64,000 nucleotides of DNA from Hyalella azteca (GCF_000764305.2 NW_025945795.1:62001-126000); one strand, 5' to 3'. Shown: positions 25,356-37,030, counted from the first letter of the stretch. Notes: generated by a model not told the origin, from the letters alone. Numbers and translations are program-made.

Positions 25356-26363
25356 CCGTGCATGCGTTCCATGTATGAGCGCATTCATCAGCCGCCACTC
25401 GTCGATTATTCAGTCGCTATTTTTACAAGCCTTATAGCCTTGAATTGAGTGCAGTCTGCTTCAATACAATAGCTGGGTAACTCGGGTATAATTTTGTAAC
25501 AAAATTAAACTATTAAAAACCATCATAAAAACCATTAAAACCAATTCCCGCCATGCCTTCGATTGCGTCTGCATGGTGTTTTAGTTTGAGTGAAAAATAA
25601 TATAACTTTTGAACATTTTACGACATCTTCTATAGCTTCGAAGATCCTAAGATTATATATTCAAAACTTGATTATCTAAAAGTTTGCGTTAAATATGAAT
25701 ATGTTATGTATAACATATATTTGTAGCATTAGTATTTTGTACCATATATTTAGAGCATTATTATTTATTCATTTGCGCTTCAAATTGGTTTCATCAATAT
25801 AAAAAGTATGGTCATCATTGGTGCAGTAAAAATAATTATTTAATAAAACCTTAATTCTTCCAACTTGTTCACGAAACTCAGGATTTTCCGAACGCATTTG
25901 CCAGTCAACATTTAATTAATTCGTACGAGTGCGGTCGACGTGCAGGAGGGCAAGCTTGTCGTGCCAACGATTCCGCAGACCGCAAAGTTGATCGTGTGAG
26001 TCTGAATTGTTTTGTTAACTACTAGAAAATATCGTTACACTATTTTATATTCGTCAGCTCCTTTGCAAAATGTTCAAATAGAATACCGTAAATCACACGT
26101 AATTATATATTTCTTACTTCACTGAGGTAGTTTTTTCAACGCAGCGTTTGCACTTAGATGGCTCAGTTATAGCCATGACTGGCACCGTACAAAATATCGC
26201 CAACTCATTATACAATCTTAATACTCATTTCCGATCATTTTTTACCAATCACAAGTAAAATTATCCATCAAAACACCATTACTCCCATGTAATATATTCT
26301 ATATTATTTTTTCGCTTCAATGTACTCATAATATTACCTACTTTCATTTTATTTTAAGTCATA
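25356..26363. other. Intergenic; one coding-like island
   Basis: Mostly AT-rich. The island at about 25925-26000 is listed separately. Tandem-like ACCATATATTTAGAGCATTA words occur at 25700-25770. Confidence 0.4.
25930..25996 (+). other. Possible orphan exon or exon remnant
   Basis: A GC-rich island in AT-rich DNA. One frame reads SAVDVQEGKLVVPTIPQTAK and runs to a consensus-like 5' splice site (GATCGT|GTGAGT). A candidate acceptor AG lies at the end of TTCGTACGAG, but its pyrimidine tract is poor. A second frame is also open. No partner exon was found, so this is only a suggestion. Confidence 0.15.
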
Positions 26364-26446
26364 TACCCAGTGAAAATTTTTAGACGCGGCAGCTTCTGAT
26401 TTGGATTACCAGAAGCCCAGGCGACTCTAGATTTTTATTAGGGTAG
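26364..26446 (+). repeat. Dispersed repeat, copy 2 (83 bp)
   Basis: Pairs with 1525-1606. Shared core GACGCGGCAGCTTCTGATTT; the flanks are unrelated. Confidence 0.7.
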
Positions 26447-26859
26447 CCTCGCGTCGGGTGTTTCCAACCTCGCGTTGGGTGTTTCCAAACCTAAGCCCAG
26501 AGCGGCAAAGTCCGCTGCTTCTGCACCGCAAAAAATAAACGATCAGGTTCCAAGATCTGGGATCTTCGGACAGGTGCTAAGAGCGCATGTAATTCAGGCG
26601 TGGCGCGCTGCTTAAGACTTATGGACGTGTAGGAGGACGCGGTTCCTGAGAAGGACGTTCAATTTAAGTTGGTACATCGCATGGACGCACGACGTAGGGC
26701 TGCGTACACCCATGGTTCATGACTTGCTATAACAAGAATATTCATCTCATAAGAAAAATATGCAACTTTTAACAAGTAGATTTTGTATGGAATTGATAAA
26801 AAATTAGGAAATCTTCCTTGAGTGCTTCACTCGTCATAGCATAGGATATCTCACACGCC
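26447..26859. other. Intergenic, GC-richer
   Basis: CCTCGCGT(C/T)GGGTGTTTCCAA is repeated twice at 26447-26490. The rest to about 26720 has raised GC, but no frame or domain could be supported. Confidence 0.4.
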
Positions 26860-27180
26860 ATAATTGATCACCTCAAACGCCTTGAAAGAACTCTTCTCAC
26901 ACCATATGAGAACACCTCACACGTCATGTGCGAGCGCCTCTCACACCATGTGAGAACACCTCACTCGTCTTGAATTAAAGAGCCCTTCTTACACCATGTG
27001 AGAACACCTCACACGTCATGTGCGAGCGTCTCTCACACCCTAAAACAACTCACACGCTATGTGATAGCACCTCACACGCCATGCGTACGAGAACTCCTCA
27101 CACGTCATGTGCGAGTGTCTCTCACACCCTAAAACAACTCCCCACATGCTATGTGATAGCACCTCACACGCCATGCGTCG
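26860..27180. repeat. Degenerate CTCACAC minisatellite
   Basis: Irregular repeats of CACCTCACACGTCATGTGCG and CTCTCACACCATGTGAGAA. Longer blocks, including CTCTCACACCCTAAAACAAC, appear twice. The frame 27018-27263 is repeat-driven. Confidence 0.8.
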
Positions 27181-28104
27181 CTACCATGAAGCGTATACAT
27201 AGCACGGGCGTATTATACAAACACTTGTTGGAAACTACAGGTTTGTTACACGCCAGCTTGTGACTGATGATGACAAGCCTGCTCCACCGCACCTCTAAAT
27301 CTTGGTAGGCGTATGGTCGGCCATCACATTATTCATGGTTGGCCATCTATAACCCTGACTTAACTTTTAACTCATACTTGAGTCTAAAATTGGACGAGTT
27401 TCACGCACCAATTGCACCCAAGGTGAGGGATGATGGACATGATGAGAAGGTTTGGGTCTCCCTTTTAACGATGGGAAAAATTTAATTGGATGTTGCAGAA
27501 CCTGTGCTGCCGCGACGCTTTTAGGAGCTGCTAAGGAAGATCTCTATAGTCAGGAATTTTCAATTATGTGACTCTGCTCAATTCTTTTTGATTTGCTAGA
27601 TGTAAAACCCTGAAATCTCAGCACTCGCATCGAACGATGAGTATTGTTTAATATTTGTAAACAATACATTTCCCAATCAAATGTATTACGATAGGGGCAA
27701 ACGGTATTGATAAATTACGCTGGGTATTGGATTTTTATATTTGATATTGGATGAAGTGCGTTTGTTATTGGGTGAAGGGCTGTTTAATATAGGAAAAGCA
27801 TTAACCAGGACCTGATCAGCTGAGTATTTTGATCCGCTAACCGATTAACTCGAGGCTTTGGCTTGTAAAATCACGCTTCCGTGTATACCCTTCATGTAAA
27901 TCATCCATTTTTAAGACTCGCATGTCCTGCTAGCACGCATGTTTATTTTGGTGGTCATTTTCCGTGTTGAGCTCTCATGTACATGGCAAACTCATGCATA
28001 TTTTCATGTTTATTTTCGTTTAAATGACTCCATGTTTTGGGTGGAGCACGCGTGGAGAGCCTCCGCTCCTCCGTCTTGTCCTGTCCGCTGCACAGCGGGG
28101 ACCA
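27181..28104. other. Intergenic, nothing firm
   Basis: A short frame around 27370-27440 with an AAG|GTGAGG site looks faintly exon-like, but nothing in it is recognisable. The rest is AT-rich. Confidence 0.35.
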
Positions 28105-28445
28105 CGACCACACTACACTCTACATTTACTTCTACACGCTGTAAGGTTATCTCCACCTTGTTAACACTTCTACACGCGTTAGGGTTATCTCCAGCTTGTT
28201 AACACTTCTGACAACACTCTACACTTACTTCTACACGCTGTAGGGTCATCTCCACCTTGTTAACACTTCTGACAACACTCTACACTTACTTCTACACGCT
28301 GTAGGGTTATCTCCACCCTGTTAACACTTCTACACGCGTTAGGGTTATCTCCAGCTTGTTAACACTTCTGACAACACTCTACACTTACTTCTACACGCTG
28401 TAGGGTTATCTCCACTTTGTTAACACTTCTGACTACACTCTACAC
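28105..28445. repeat. 61-bp minisatellite
   Basis: About 5-6 copies of a unit containing TACTTCTACACGCTGTAGGG and TTATCTCCACCTTGTTAACA. Two truncated units lack the ACTCTACACTT part. Confidence 0.9.
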
Positions 28446-28670
28446 TTGCAAGTGTCACTAGTGGGCACCTAGTGTCACTAGTAGGCACCTAGTGTCACTA
28501 GTAGACACCTAGTGTCACTATTAGTCACCTAGTGTCACTAGTAGACACCTAGTGTCACTAGCAGGCACCTAGTGTCCCTAGTAGGCACCTAGCGTCACTA
28601 GTAGTAACCTAGTGTCACTAGCAGGCACCTTGTGTCACTGGTAAGCACCTAGTGTCACTAGCAGACATGA
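28446..28670. repeat. 20-bp minisatellite
   Basis: About 11-12 copies of CACCTAGTGTCACTAGTAGG, directly adjoining the unrelated 61-bp array. The CTAGTGTCACTAG core is nearly palindromic. Confidence 0.95.
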
Positions 28671-29154
28671 ATGAAGCACGAGCGTCTGCTCCCAGACACG
28701 CGGTGTTTGCTGCACTGAATTGCAGGAAAAAGTCAAGACGAAAAAATCGAGATGAACTGCCAGGACCTAAATCATGGGCTGTGTTTTCCCAGTCATGTTG
28801 TGGGAGCCTCGGGACATGTGCTGACTTCCCATCAATGTTCTCACGCTCCCACATCCTTCCCAGTTGATCCCACTCGATGGTCCGGCTTTTTCTCAATCAA
28901 AACATGGTCGTGGTTTTCGAGAAAAAATTCGCTGAGTTTTATAACGTGAGATTGTTCCTCAAGCTACGAATATTTCATTCATTGATCTTTTCCGTCCTGA
29001 CGTGGAATTTTTCATTCATGGATCCTATTTTTTTTTTGAGAGATAACTTTTTGCTTCCAATATTTGCTGAGTGTCATGCATTAAAATCTTTTTGTTTAAA
29101 TCGTTTAAAAATTTTATAAAGTTTGTTAGTCATAACGTGCGTTCACTGAATGAA
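28671..29154. other. Intergenic, nothing recognised
   Basis: Overlapping short frames on both strands at 28618-28949 have no recognisable domain. Composition is slightly GC-richer up to 28880. Confidence 0.35.
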
Positions 29155-29250
29155 AATATGAATTGAATATATATGAATATATATGAATATATGAATTGAA
29201 TATATATGAATATATGAATTGAATATATATGAATATATAAATTCATCTAT
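29155..29250. repeat. AT-rich TGAATATA repeat
   Basis: Alternating TGAATATATATGAATATATG units, about four blocks. Confidence 0.8.
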
Positions 29251-29414
29251 TAACAAGCTGTTTATCCCGTGCAAATATGTGTTCAAAATTAATTTTAGTC
29301 GGCTGTCGTTATGGGTAAACAGAACTTGCAGAAAATCACATATTTTTAAGTGAGCGGTATGGCAGAACCTATGAGCTTCTGAATAATTGTTATACCTAAT
29401 AAGCCGAAATGCGA

Positions 29415-29724
29415 TTAAAGATCGTTTGGTTAGCAATGATCAATATATGAAAGTACAAGTCGCTTAAACTCGTCGCTAATTATACGTAGAAATAACAAAA
29501 CTCCATAGAACCTACATTAATGCATTATACCCAAACAAATTTACGAAGCTTTCTATATAGTAGAAGGATTTAAAGATTGTTTGGTTAGCAATGATCAAAA
29601 CATGAAAGTCCAAATTGCTTAAACTCATCGATAAAACATATGCTGATATAACAAAACTCCGCAGAACCTGCATTAATGTATTATACCAAAACAAATTTAC
29701 GAAGCCTTCGAGTAGAAGGATTAA
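29415..29724. repeat. 155-bp tandem duplication
   Basis: Copies 29415-29569 and 29570-29724 share TTTGGTTAGCAATGATCAA and CCAAACAAATTTACGAAGC-type segments, with moderate divergence. Non-coding. Confidence 0.9.
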
Positions 29725-30704
29725 AAAAATGTTGCCTGATGTTGATCACAAGCGCACACCTCCCCCCTTATCGGCGGCCGCAGCCACACTGGGGACTTTG
29801 GTAAACATTGAGGCCGCCTTATAGGGGCCTGAGATGGCCCTCGAGACGCGACGTCTTTGTATTGCGTTCTATTGAAACACGTCCGGCTTGTAACCCGATA
29901 GCCTTTCCCCATTCAAATACTCCTGAAAAATCCGACGCCAGATTTCGTCCATACGTTTAATTTCAGGTTTTTTTTCCTTCGGTCATTACATTAATGCCTG
30001 TAATTTCTCTGCTTTGTTCACCGAATTTCCGGTGTTGTTTTAAGACGTCGGTTATGAAGAAATTATGACGTTTGTTTATAAATGCGTTGTTTGTGTTTAA
30101 ATTTGAGCTTCAAAATCAGGCAGGCGATTTTTCGGTTCCATTTTCACCGTTAACAAGAGGAAAAGGAGTCATACATTATTTTCACTGTCAATTGTTTTAA
30201 TTTCTCTCAACATTCAAATTATGAACATCATCCTTTTCTCTTTCGTTTTACTTTAGAATTGCTTCAACAAAATTTACATGATTCCATTATCATCTAAGTA
30301 AACTTATCGGATCAAGAGACTCATTTCATGTAGAAGAAAAGTTTAGTCCATCCCTGATTTAAAATTTCAGTTAATATATGTCACCTGCAGTAACGGATTT
30401 ACAAATAATGTATTGGCAGAATAAATTATTTTGTCGTGACAAAGGACACATTTGACGGGTTAATTAGAAGAGGATATGCTTGGTCATCCCTTCACTGTGT
30501 GTGTGGCACGCTTCGTGGGGATGCCTGGGGATCAGTAGACCTTTAGCCCCAAGCCAGCAGCTTGGGGAAGACGCCTCTCAATCCTCATTGCACTCAAGGG
30601 GAACTGACATTTATCTTCCCCAAGCGACGGTTCGCAGTATACAAACCACACGAGGGGCGCTGCCGGCACGAGGGCATCCATGGGCTGAGGGAAGGGGTGA
30701 GGGC
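29725..30704. other. Intergenic; GC-rich segments, no supported gene
   Basis: The stretch 29745-29850 is GC-rich. In 30480-30700 a perfect 8-bp stem CCCCAAGC/GCTTGGGG occurs near 30548-30568. The 159-codon frame at 30480-30959 runs through this and into the putative MITE. No domain recognised; I regard the frame as chance. Confidence 0.35.
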
Positions 30705-30958
30705 CAGGGTTGCCAGATGATGGCACGAGAAAACGGCCAAATCCGCTGCCAAAAAAGGCCAAACTGGCACAATTTGAGTTGTTTTTATTTGACATGGAAT
30801 TTAAGTGTCAACAATTCAATTGTTTTTAATGCATCGAAAAATACAATGTGTTCAAGGCCATCGTATATTATACATCGTATTATTGCTTGCAAACGCAAAG
30901 CGAAAAAAAAGGCCCAAACCGTTGAATTGTGCCAGAAAACGCTAGTCTGGCAACGGTA
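30705..30958. mobile_element. Putative hAT-type MITE, 254 bp
   Basis: The left end CAGGGTTGCCAG (30705-30716) and right end CTGGCAACGGTA (30947-30958) form an imperfect terminal inverted repeat sharing TTGCCAG. CTGGCACAATT is also inverted inside both ends. The flanks read GGTGAGGGC on the left and GGTGAGGC on the right, an approximate 8-bp target duplication. CAGGGTTGCC-like ends and 8-bp duplications are usual for hAT elements. No transposase is encoded. Confidence 0.45.
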
Positions 30959-32398
30959 GGTGAGGCAACGATGTCTTGTTGAAGCTTTTTGTATTTTTTA
31001 AATGTGTAGGATTACATTCAATGTCACGTGGTGACAATAGAGCTATTCTAGACACTTGTTTGTCGATAGTCGTGTGTGAGTTTATCCTTCAAATCATTGA
31101 GTTCTTCGAGACACGTGATTATTTGTGGATATTCGTATTGACGCTCGTATGGACTTCAATCTTGCAAAGCTTTTTTCTCTATTAAAATACTTCCATATAC
31201 TTTCACTACGGCATGCAGCAGATTTTTCGCTGTCTGAGCCTACATATTTGTTCGACTAATCGATTTGGGAAAGGAATTAAGTAGGACGCCATTTTATACA
31301 TTTATTTCAAATTTATCTATGCACCCTTCCCCGTCACGATCCGAATTACAAAGAGCTTAATTAACTTCAGTAATTAATTAATGCGAAATTAATTAGATCT
31401 TGCTTAATTAATTTTGCATATTTCCTCGTGAATTATGAACTAGCGTATTAAATCTATTTAATCAGTACAAAATGACAATAACCTTGCTTTATTACCATAC
31501 ACGTACATCAATCATTCTAACCATGAGCCGTGTATGTTAACGTAACAGCACGGTATTTTGAGGCACGTATTATGATTATTCATTTACATGAAGTTTTTTG
31601 TGGCGTCATTTGGGTAGAATTTTTTATCTATAGGTTTCATTTTACCCTATAAAACGTGATAAGTTCGAATTACCCGTTACAGAAACAGTTACGATGACCG
31701 TAAGTTCTACGATTGCAATAAAATATCATTCTTATTGAAGGATTTATATAATATGACCTAATTATTTTAATATCTATGATCTAGAAAATTTTGTGCGTGA
31801 AAGTGAAGAGTTTGCGTGGCAGGTTGGTTGTGTGTGACAGCTCAGCGTGAGGCGTGACGGACGTAATCAGGGGCGCGAGAAGAGCTTCTTACGACTTGAC
31901 CAGATAAGGAGACCTCATTTGATAAAATATATTATTTCTTCAATTGAAGCGCCTCTGTATGATATTATACTGGCGTTATAACGATAATTAGCACACCTAA
32001 AACATCTAAATTAGGTCAACAGACCACAACTAAAACAACAGCATTTTCATAGTGTAGGCGATCGCCTCTGCTAGCAGAGGCTGGACATAGGCTATGCATG
32101 TCCTGTGTGTAGTAGTCCTTGTTCTAACATTATTTATACGCTCTGCAATTTTACAATATCGTTGTGCAATACACTCTGAAATTCAACCTATTCTCATCTA
32201 TGCTCTTCATGAACTTATTTGGATTCTTTTCGATAATATGACTTTGAATTAGATAGTAATTTATCGCAGTTCGTTGGTTAATTTGCGGATAAACGCGCAC
32301 TAGAAAATGAAATGGCTTCTTGTACGATTAATGTTCATGCAAAAGATTCACAAATTCGCATCAAAATTTGGTGCTTGCTTAATTTGATTAGCGCGTTT
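30959..32398. other. Intergenic, AT-rich
   Basis: TTAATTAATT-type words cluster at 31355-31420. No gene, repeat array or RNA gene was recognised. Confidence 0.5.
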
Positions 32399-32480
32399 TT
32401 TGTGTTGCTGCTGCGTGTGGTGCTTGCTTAGTGTTGCTGGTGCGTGTGGTGCTTGATTGGTGTTGCTGGTGCGTGCAGTG
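32399..32480. repeat. 29-30-bp short array
   Basis: About three copies of GTGTTGCTGGTGCGTGTGGT followed by GCTTG(C/A)TT. Confidence 0.75.
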
Positions 32481-32614
32481 AACGCACTCCCCAGGTCTGC
32501 GATTGTGCGTCCAATTAAGCAAGAGAACAATGCTTGTTTTCACTGCCACGCTGGATAGACTTTTGGTAATTGGGGTTCGTATTATAATTAATGAAAACAC
32601 AGGACGGTGTACAC

Positions 32615-32652
32615 CTGTCTCTTATACACATCTAGATGTGTATAAGAGACAG
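32615..32652. other. Nextera mate-pair junction adapter (artefact)
   Basis: The 19-bp Tn5 mosaic end CTGTCTCTTATACACATCT (32615-32633) is followed immediately by its exact reverse complement (32634-32652). This head-to-head pair is the circularisation junction of Nextera mate-pair libraries. It is contaminating sequence, not genomic. It lies 4 bases before a single N (32656). Confidence 0.98.
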
Positions 32653-32656
32653 ATAN

Positions 32657-32768
32657 ACGCAGTTCAGCATGCAGCCCAGCACGCAGTCCAGCACGCAGCC
32701 CAGCACGCAGTCCAGCATGCAGCCCAGCACGCAGCCCAGCACGCAGCCCAGCACGCAGTCCAGCAGCT
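32657..32768. repeat. 12-bp minisatellite after gap
   Basis: About 9 copies of CCCAGCACGCAG with T/C variants, starting right after the adapter and the N at 32656. Copy number and even its linkage to the left flank are uncertain. Confidence 0.9.
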
Positions 32769-33090
32769 GGGCACTGTGTCGACGCCCAGTCGTACAGAGC
32801 TGGGCCGCCTTATATGGCCGTCATTACAGCGCCTCGGCGAGCGTCTTCCTTTGCCCAGCGCCGTTAAAACCTAAATTACAACACCTCAACCACCGCTGCA
32901 ACCCCACCGCTGCAACCCCACCGCTGCAACCCCACCGCTGCAACCCCAATTACTTTAACCCCACAGTTTCCACCTCCAGCGCTGCCACCTCACTCGCAGC
33001 AACCCCTCACGCTGAAACTCCACCCGTTGCAACCTTTGTGATCCAACCGCTCCGCTGCAACTCTATTGCTACAACCGTGCCGCTGTAACC
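32769..33090. repeat. 15-bp CCGCTGCAACCCCAC array and flank
   Basis: Perfect copies at about 32890-32948 decay into degenerate units with CTGCAAC words up to about 33085. The frames 32503-32874 and 32636-33088 pass through adapter and repeats and are not genes. Confidence 0.85.
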
Positions 33091-33614
33091 CTGGTGTTGT
33101 GAATGTACGTTAAATGTATATTAACAAAGACCATTCATAATATATCAGTTTTTGTGGCCTTCTTATGTGTTACGCAGATTGATTGGCGGAATCGTCGTAA
33201 TTTTTGGAATATTCGATGTTAAAACGAGAACTAAATATAGAATATAAGAAAAATACAAAGATGACTGAGAAGTACAAGAAACACCAACTTATCAGATAAT
33301 TTTTTCTGAATACTTTTCAAATTGTATATTTGATTCAAAGGAGATATCAGATTAAGGACTTCCCTTACTCTTTCTTTACCTTAAGATGCCCTTACAAGAG
33401 GCCCACCTCTTCTATATTAATGGTATCATTAATACGTGAGACAAAATTAATAATTATATACTCGTTTTTACGGTTCCCCTGGATTATTTTTATATCATTT
33501 TTAGGCGCTATAAAACTTCTTGGGGTAATTTTTTGGATGTAATTTTCTTCTTACATCCCCAGTTTTGAGTCAGAATAAGTCAGTCACCGTGCAGTTTAGA
33601 ACCGAGTCTAAAAA
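33091..33614. other. Intergenic, nothing recognised
   Basis: AT-rich. The frame 33330-33542 has no support. Confidence 0.45.
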
Positions 33615-33700
33615 GCTACGATGGTCGTATTTGTACGATGGTCATATTGCTATAATGCTATAATGGTCGTAGTGCTACGATGGTCGTAGTGCTACGATGG
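33615..33700. repeat. 17-bp satellite, left segment
   Basis: Five or so copies of GCTACGATGGTCGTAGT, diverged at the left edge. Interrupted at 33700 by the 986-bp insertion. Confidence 0.9.
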
Positions 33701-34686
33701 TGTTAGGCTTAATACAAAAGGCAATTCACACGAATGACTTTATTTCGAAAACGTCGCCGCTCGAAGCAGTTTGGCGCCTGTCACAGACGACATTCTCATA
33801 GAAAACAACAGCTTGAGCTTATGAAACATTTGTCCCAACGGACGAAATCGAAGCCCAACATAACTGTAAAAGAAATGAACGAAACGATAGAACGCAAGCT
33901 ATGTAACAGTGATTAATATTCGAACAAAGGTGTCAACAAAGGCGCAAAGGCAAACTAACAATGCTTCAATTTGAATCAAGCACACACCTCAATAAACAGG
34001 TAAATGAATAAAGATTGAGGAGATTCTTCCGTGTAGCAGAAGAAGTCGGACCGGCCCATCAGGAGTTGCAGTTATTCTAAAAAATAGAATGCTACCGCTT
34101 TAAATCCAGTAAATATGAAATTTTATAATTAGAGCTCAATTATTTCTCAGTATAACTTTTATCTCAAATCGCTAAACCCACCTTAAAATCTTTGGCTTCA
34201 AGCTGAAATTCTAAGAGGCATTTTAAGTGGCCATATAAAGGGAAATTCTTTAGTAAGAGAAAGGCAGACTCCGACGCAATTACAGTAAAGATTAAGGAAG
34301 AACTTCGTCCTTCCTCTCAGTTAAGGAAAATTTATTGCATAGTTTAATCGTTATACGAAATTCAAAAGCCACAGGCCAATAGACTAATTTAAGTTGAAGG
34401 CCAAGCCCAAACGCATTCGGAGTCTAGCCTTCTAAACAAAGAAGTTCGAACATGCAGTTAAATGCAAAAAATAAACATAACGAAAACTAAGAGTGATCAC
34501 TCCAACGAAAAATAAGATATTAGCAAGGAATGGCCTAATAAATCATGAACTCCTGACGGAGCAACAATTCAGTGGTTGTCACTGGCTCAAGTTCGAATCT
34601 CTACTATTTACAGGTCTCTTCCTATCTAAGACTAAGAAAAAGAATCGTCAACTTGGACGATTCGAGGAATACGGATATTTCTAACA
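33701..34686. mobile_element. Solo LTR, 986 bp, with 4-bp target duplication
   Basis: The insertion begins TGTTAG and ends CTAACA, the TG...CA form of retrotransposon LTRs. It is flanked on both sides by ATGG (33697-33700 and 34687-34690). Removing it with one ATGG restores an intact satellite unit (GCTACG-ATGG-TCGTAG). No reverse transcriptase or gag is present, and beyond the terminal 6 bp the ends are not inverted repeats, so this is a solo LTR and not a DNA transposon. AATAAA occurs at 33991 and 34007. A 4-bp duplication favours a Ty3/gypsy-like element; BEL/Pao is possible. Orientation was not determined. Confidence 0.8.
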
Positions 34687-35095
34687 ATGGTCGTAGTGCT
34701 ACGATGGTCGTAATGCTACGATGGTCGTAGGTGCTACGATGGTCGTAATACTACGATGGTCGTAATGCTACGATGGTCGTGGTGCTACGATGGTCGTAGG
34801 TGCTACGATAGTCGTAATGCTACGATGGTCGTAGGTGCTACGATGGTCGTAATGCTACGATGGTCGTAATGCTACGATGGTCGTAGTGCTACGATGGTCG
34901 TAGGTGCTACGATATGGTCGTAGTGCTACGATGGTCGTAGTGCTACGATGGTCGTAGTGCTGCAATGGTCGTAGGTGCTACGATGGTCGTAGTGCTACGA
35001 TGGTCGTAGAGCTACGATGGTCGTAGTGCTACGATGGTCGTATTGCTACGATGGTCGTAGTGCTACTATGGTCGTAGTGCTACGATGGTCGTAAG
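34687..35095. repeat. 17-bp satellite, right segment
   Basis: About 24 copies of GCTACGATGGTCGTA(G/A)T, some with one extra G (GGTGCTACG). It continues the 33615-33700 array after the LTR insertion. Confidence 0.95.
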
Positions 35096-36480
35096 GAGTC
35101 TGAGGAAGAAGCCCCACGACATGAGGCACTTGGCATTATTTTGGGTGTTGCGCTGCCGCTTCCCCTTGAGGAAGGTCGTAAATCAAAGGCAGCGCCCTTA
35201 CGGCTGTCGTAAGTTATGCGACGCGTGTATCCACACTTCTTGCCCTGGCTTAATTTTACTTCATTTGGGGCAGTAAAGACTTAATTCACCTATTTTTAAA
35301 GTACCGACATGTATTAAGTTCAAAGAAAGGTATAATAATAAAAGAATTTATGTTATCTAATAGACGAACCTTTTTTATAGTAAATGAAAAAGTTTTGAGT
35401 CGCTTCGAATAGATGCCAGAAGAACTTGTCAAAAAAATGGCAAATGAAATGGATTGATAATTATGATAAATGCCAAATTGCGTTAATTTTAATGAGCTAG
35501 CTTATAAATAACCCCTTTTTGGAGGCTAGGTCAAGTGATCCGTCAAAACGCTTACTCACCATGTTGTCTTGTTATCTTTATTAATACCTAAAATTACCAA
35601 AAAATATCACTATTTAACGGTGAAGTAGACTGCTTGAGTATCTGAAATTTCCTTGAGGGAGAATAAGTAAATAATTAAGCTCAGTATTAGGAACGTAGCG
35701 ATTACCTTCTCCAGTAAATGATTGCAATACGCAATATCTGAAATCTAACTCATCAGAAATTTAAAATTACTGCATTAATAAAAACACCATTTGCCGATAG
35801 GAAAATCAAATGAAGCGACGTTTCCGATCAGATTTCCCAGGTTAATAAAAGAATTGACGGGAAATTGGGTGTGATAGGCCAAAAAATTTTGATGGGTAAA
35901 GTCTAACCCGCGGATTGCATGTCGTGCAAAATGAACCCTCTCTTCAACCATCATTCTTCGGCATCGGCCGAAGAATGTCTTCCTCGACTCTGAAAAATAT
36001 TTCCCCGTTGCATGGCTTGACGAATCCTATTTTGCTTCCACTCTACTTTCTTTAAACGTTACTTACTTTCTACGGTACTTTCTTCTACGCTACTTTATTT
36101 ACACGGTACTTACTTTATACGGTATATATATACTCTTTTTCAACTCAATCTACTTTCCACGCTACTTTCTTTCTACTTTCCTCTATTTTACTGTTCTTCT
36201 GCAGGAGCTTTCTCCTCTCCATCTTCTTCTTGGCTTGAGTGATGTGGCGTTGGCCAATGTTTATTAATTTTTCAAAAGAGTGTTCGATGTTTGGCTATTT
36301 TGAGTGTCAATATCCTGTTTCATGAGCGGGTGTTTATTGAATTTTTTGCGCTTTTTATCAAACTCTGCTTTCTTAGGATTCATTGGCTCAATTTTGTTGT
36401 ATTTTTTCAAGAATGACATCATTTTTACTATTTCAGATACGATCTTAAGAATAAATTTTTAGTTTTTGACGTGTATGCTG
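35096..36480. other. Intergenic; one perfect hairpin
   Basis: Arms CATTCTTCGGC (35952-35962) and GCCGAAGAATG (35967-35977) enclose a 4-base loop. TAC-rich pyrimidine words (CTACTTTCT) recur at 36040-36180. No gene supported. Confidence 0.45.
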
Positions 36481-36640
36481 TTTTTAGCGCATTTTCTCAT
36501 TTATGGAAAAAAATTCACTATTGTGCTCGCCATGTCCATCTGTCTGTCCGTCCGTCCGTCCGTCCGTCACTTCATGTTTTCGTCGACGAGAAATGCGCTC
36601 TCTGTCACTCGCTGCAGTGAAAACTGAGTTATATTTTTTA
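36481..36640 (+). mobile_element. Small interspersed element, copy C
   Basis: Starts TTTTTAGCGCATTTTCTC, has CCGTCCGTCCGTCCGTCC in the middle, then TCGTCGACGAGAAATGCGCT and GCTGCAGTG, ending near GAGTTATATTTTTT. Opposite orientation to copies A and B. Confidence 0.75.
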
Positions 36641-36799
36641 CAAGTTCGACGAATTCGTCAACACCGTCCATTGTTGCAGTAGATTTATAAATAGTATAGA
36701 TTTTTCATTAAATTAATTTATTGTTATTGAGAATTTCCCTTCATGCACACCCCTGATGAAGTTGTTTTATGGCATGAGCAACGGAATTGTTGCTCACAT

Positions 36800-37030
36800 T
36801 GTTGAAACTTAGAGCTAGCGACGTAAACTTGGAGCTAACGATATTAATTTGGAGCTAACGATATTAATTTGGAGTTAACGATATTAATTTGGAGTTAACA
36901 ATATAAATTTGAAGTTAACGATATTAATTTGTAGATAACGATATAAATTTGGAGCTAACGATAGAAACTCGGAGCTAACCATAATAATTTGAAGATAACG
37001 AAATAAATTTTGTCTTAACGATACACATAA
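36800..37030. repeat. 20-bp minisatellite
   Basis: About 11 copies of TTGGAGCTAACGATATTAAT, decaying to the right. Confidence 0.9.

Noticed and set aside
32615..32652. 38-bp perfect palindrome as a biological hairpin or operator
   Set aside because: It is exactly two inverted Tn5 mosaic ends, and the same 38 bases recur at 49386.
32503..33088. Frames reading PVSYTHLDVYKRQ or MCIRDR
   Set aside because: These peptides are the translated Nextera junction, a well-known sign of adapter contamination.
33701..34686. The insertion as a TIR DNA transposon
   Set aside because: Inverted similarity stops after 6 bp (TGTTAG/CTAACA), which is the usual LTR terminus; no transposase.
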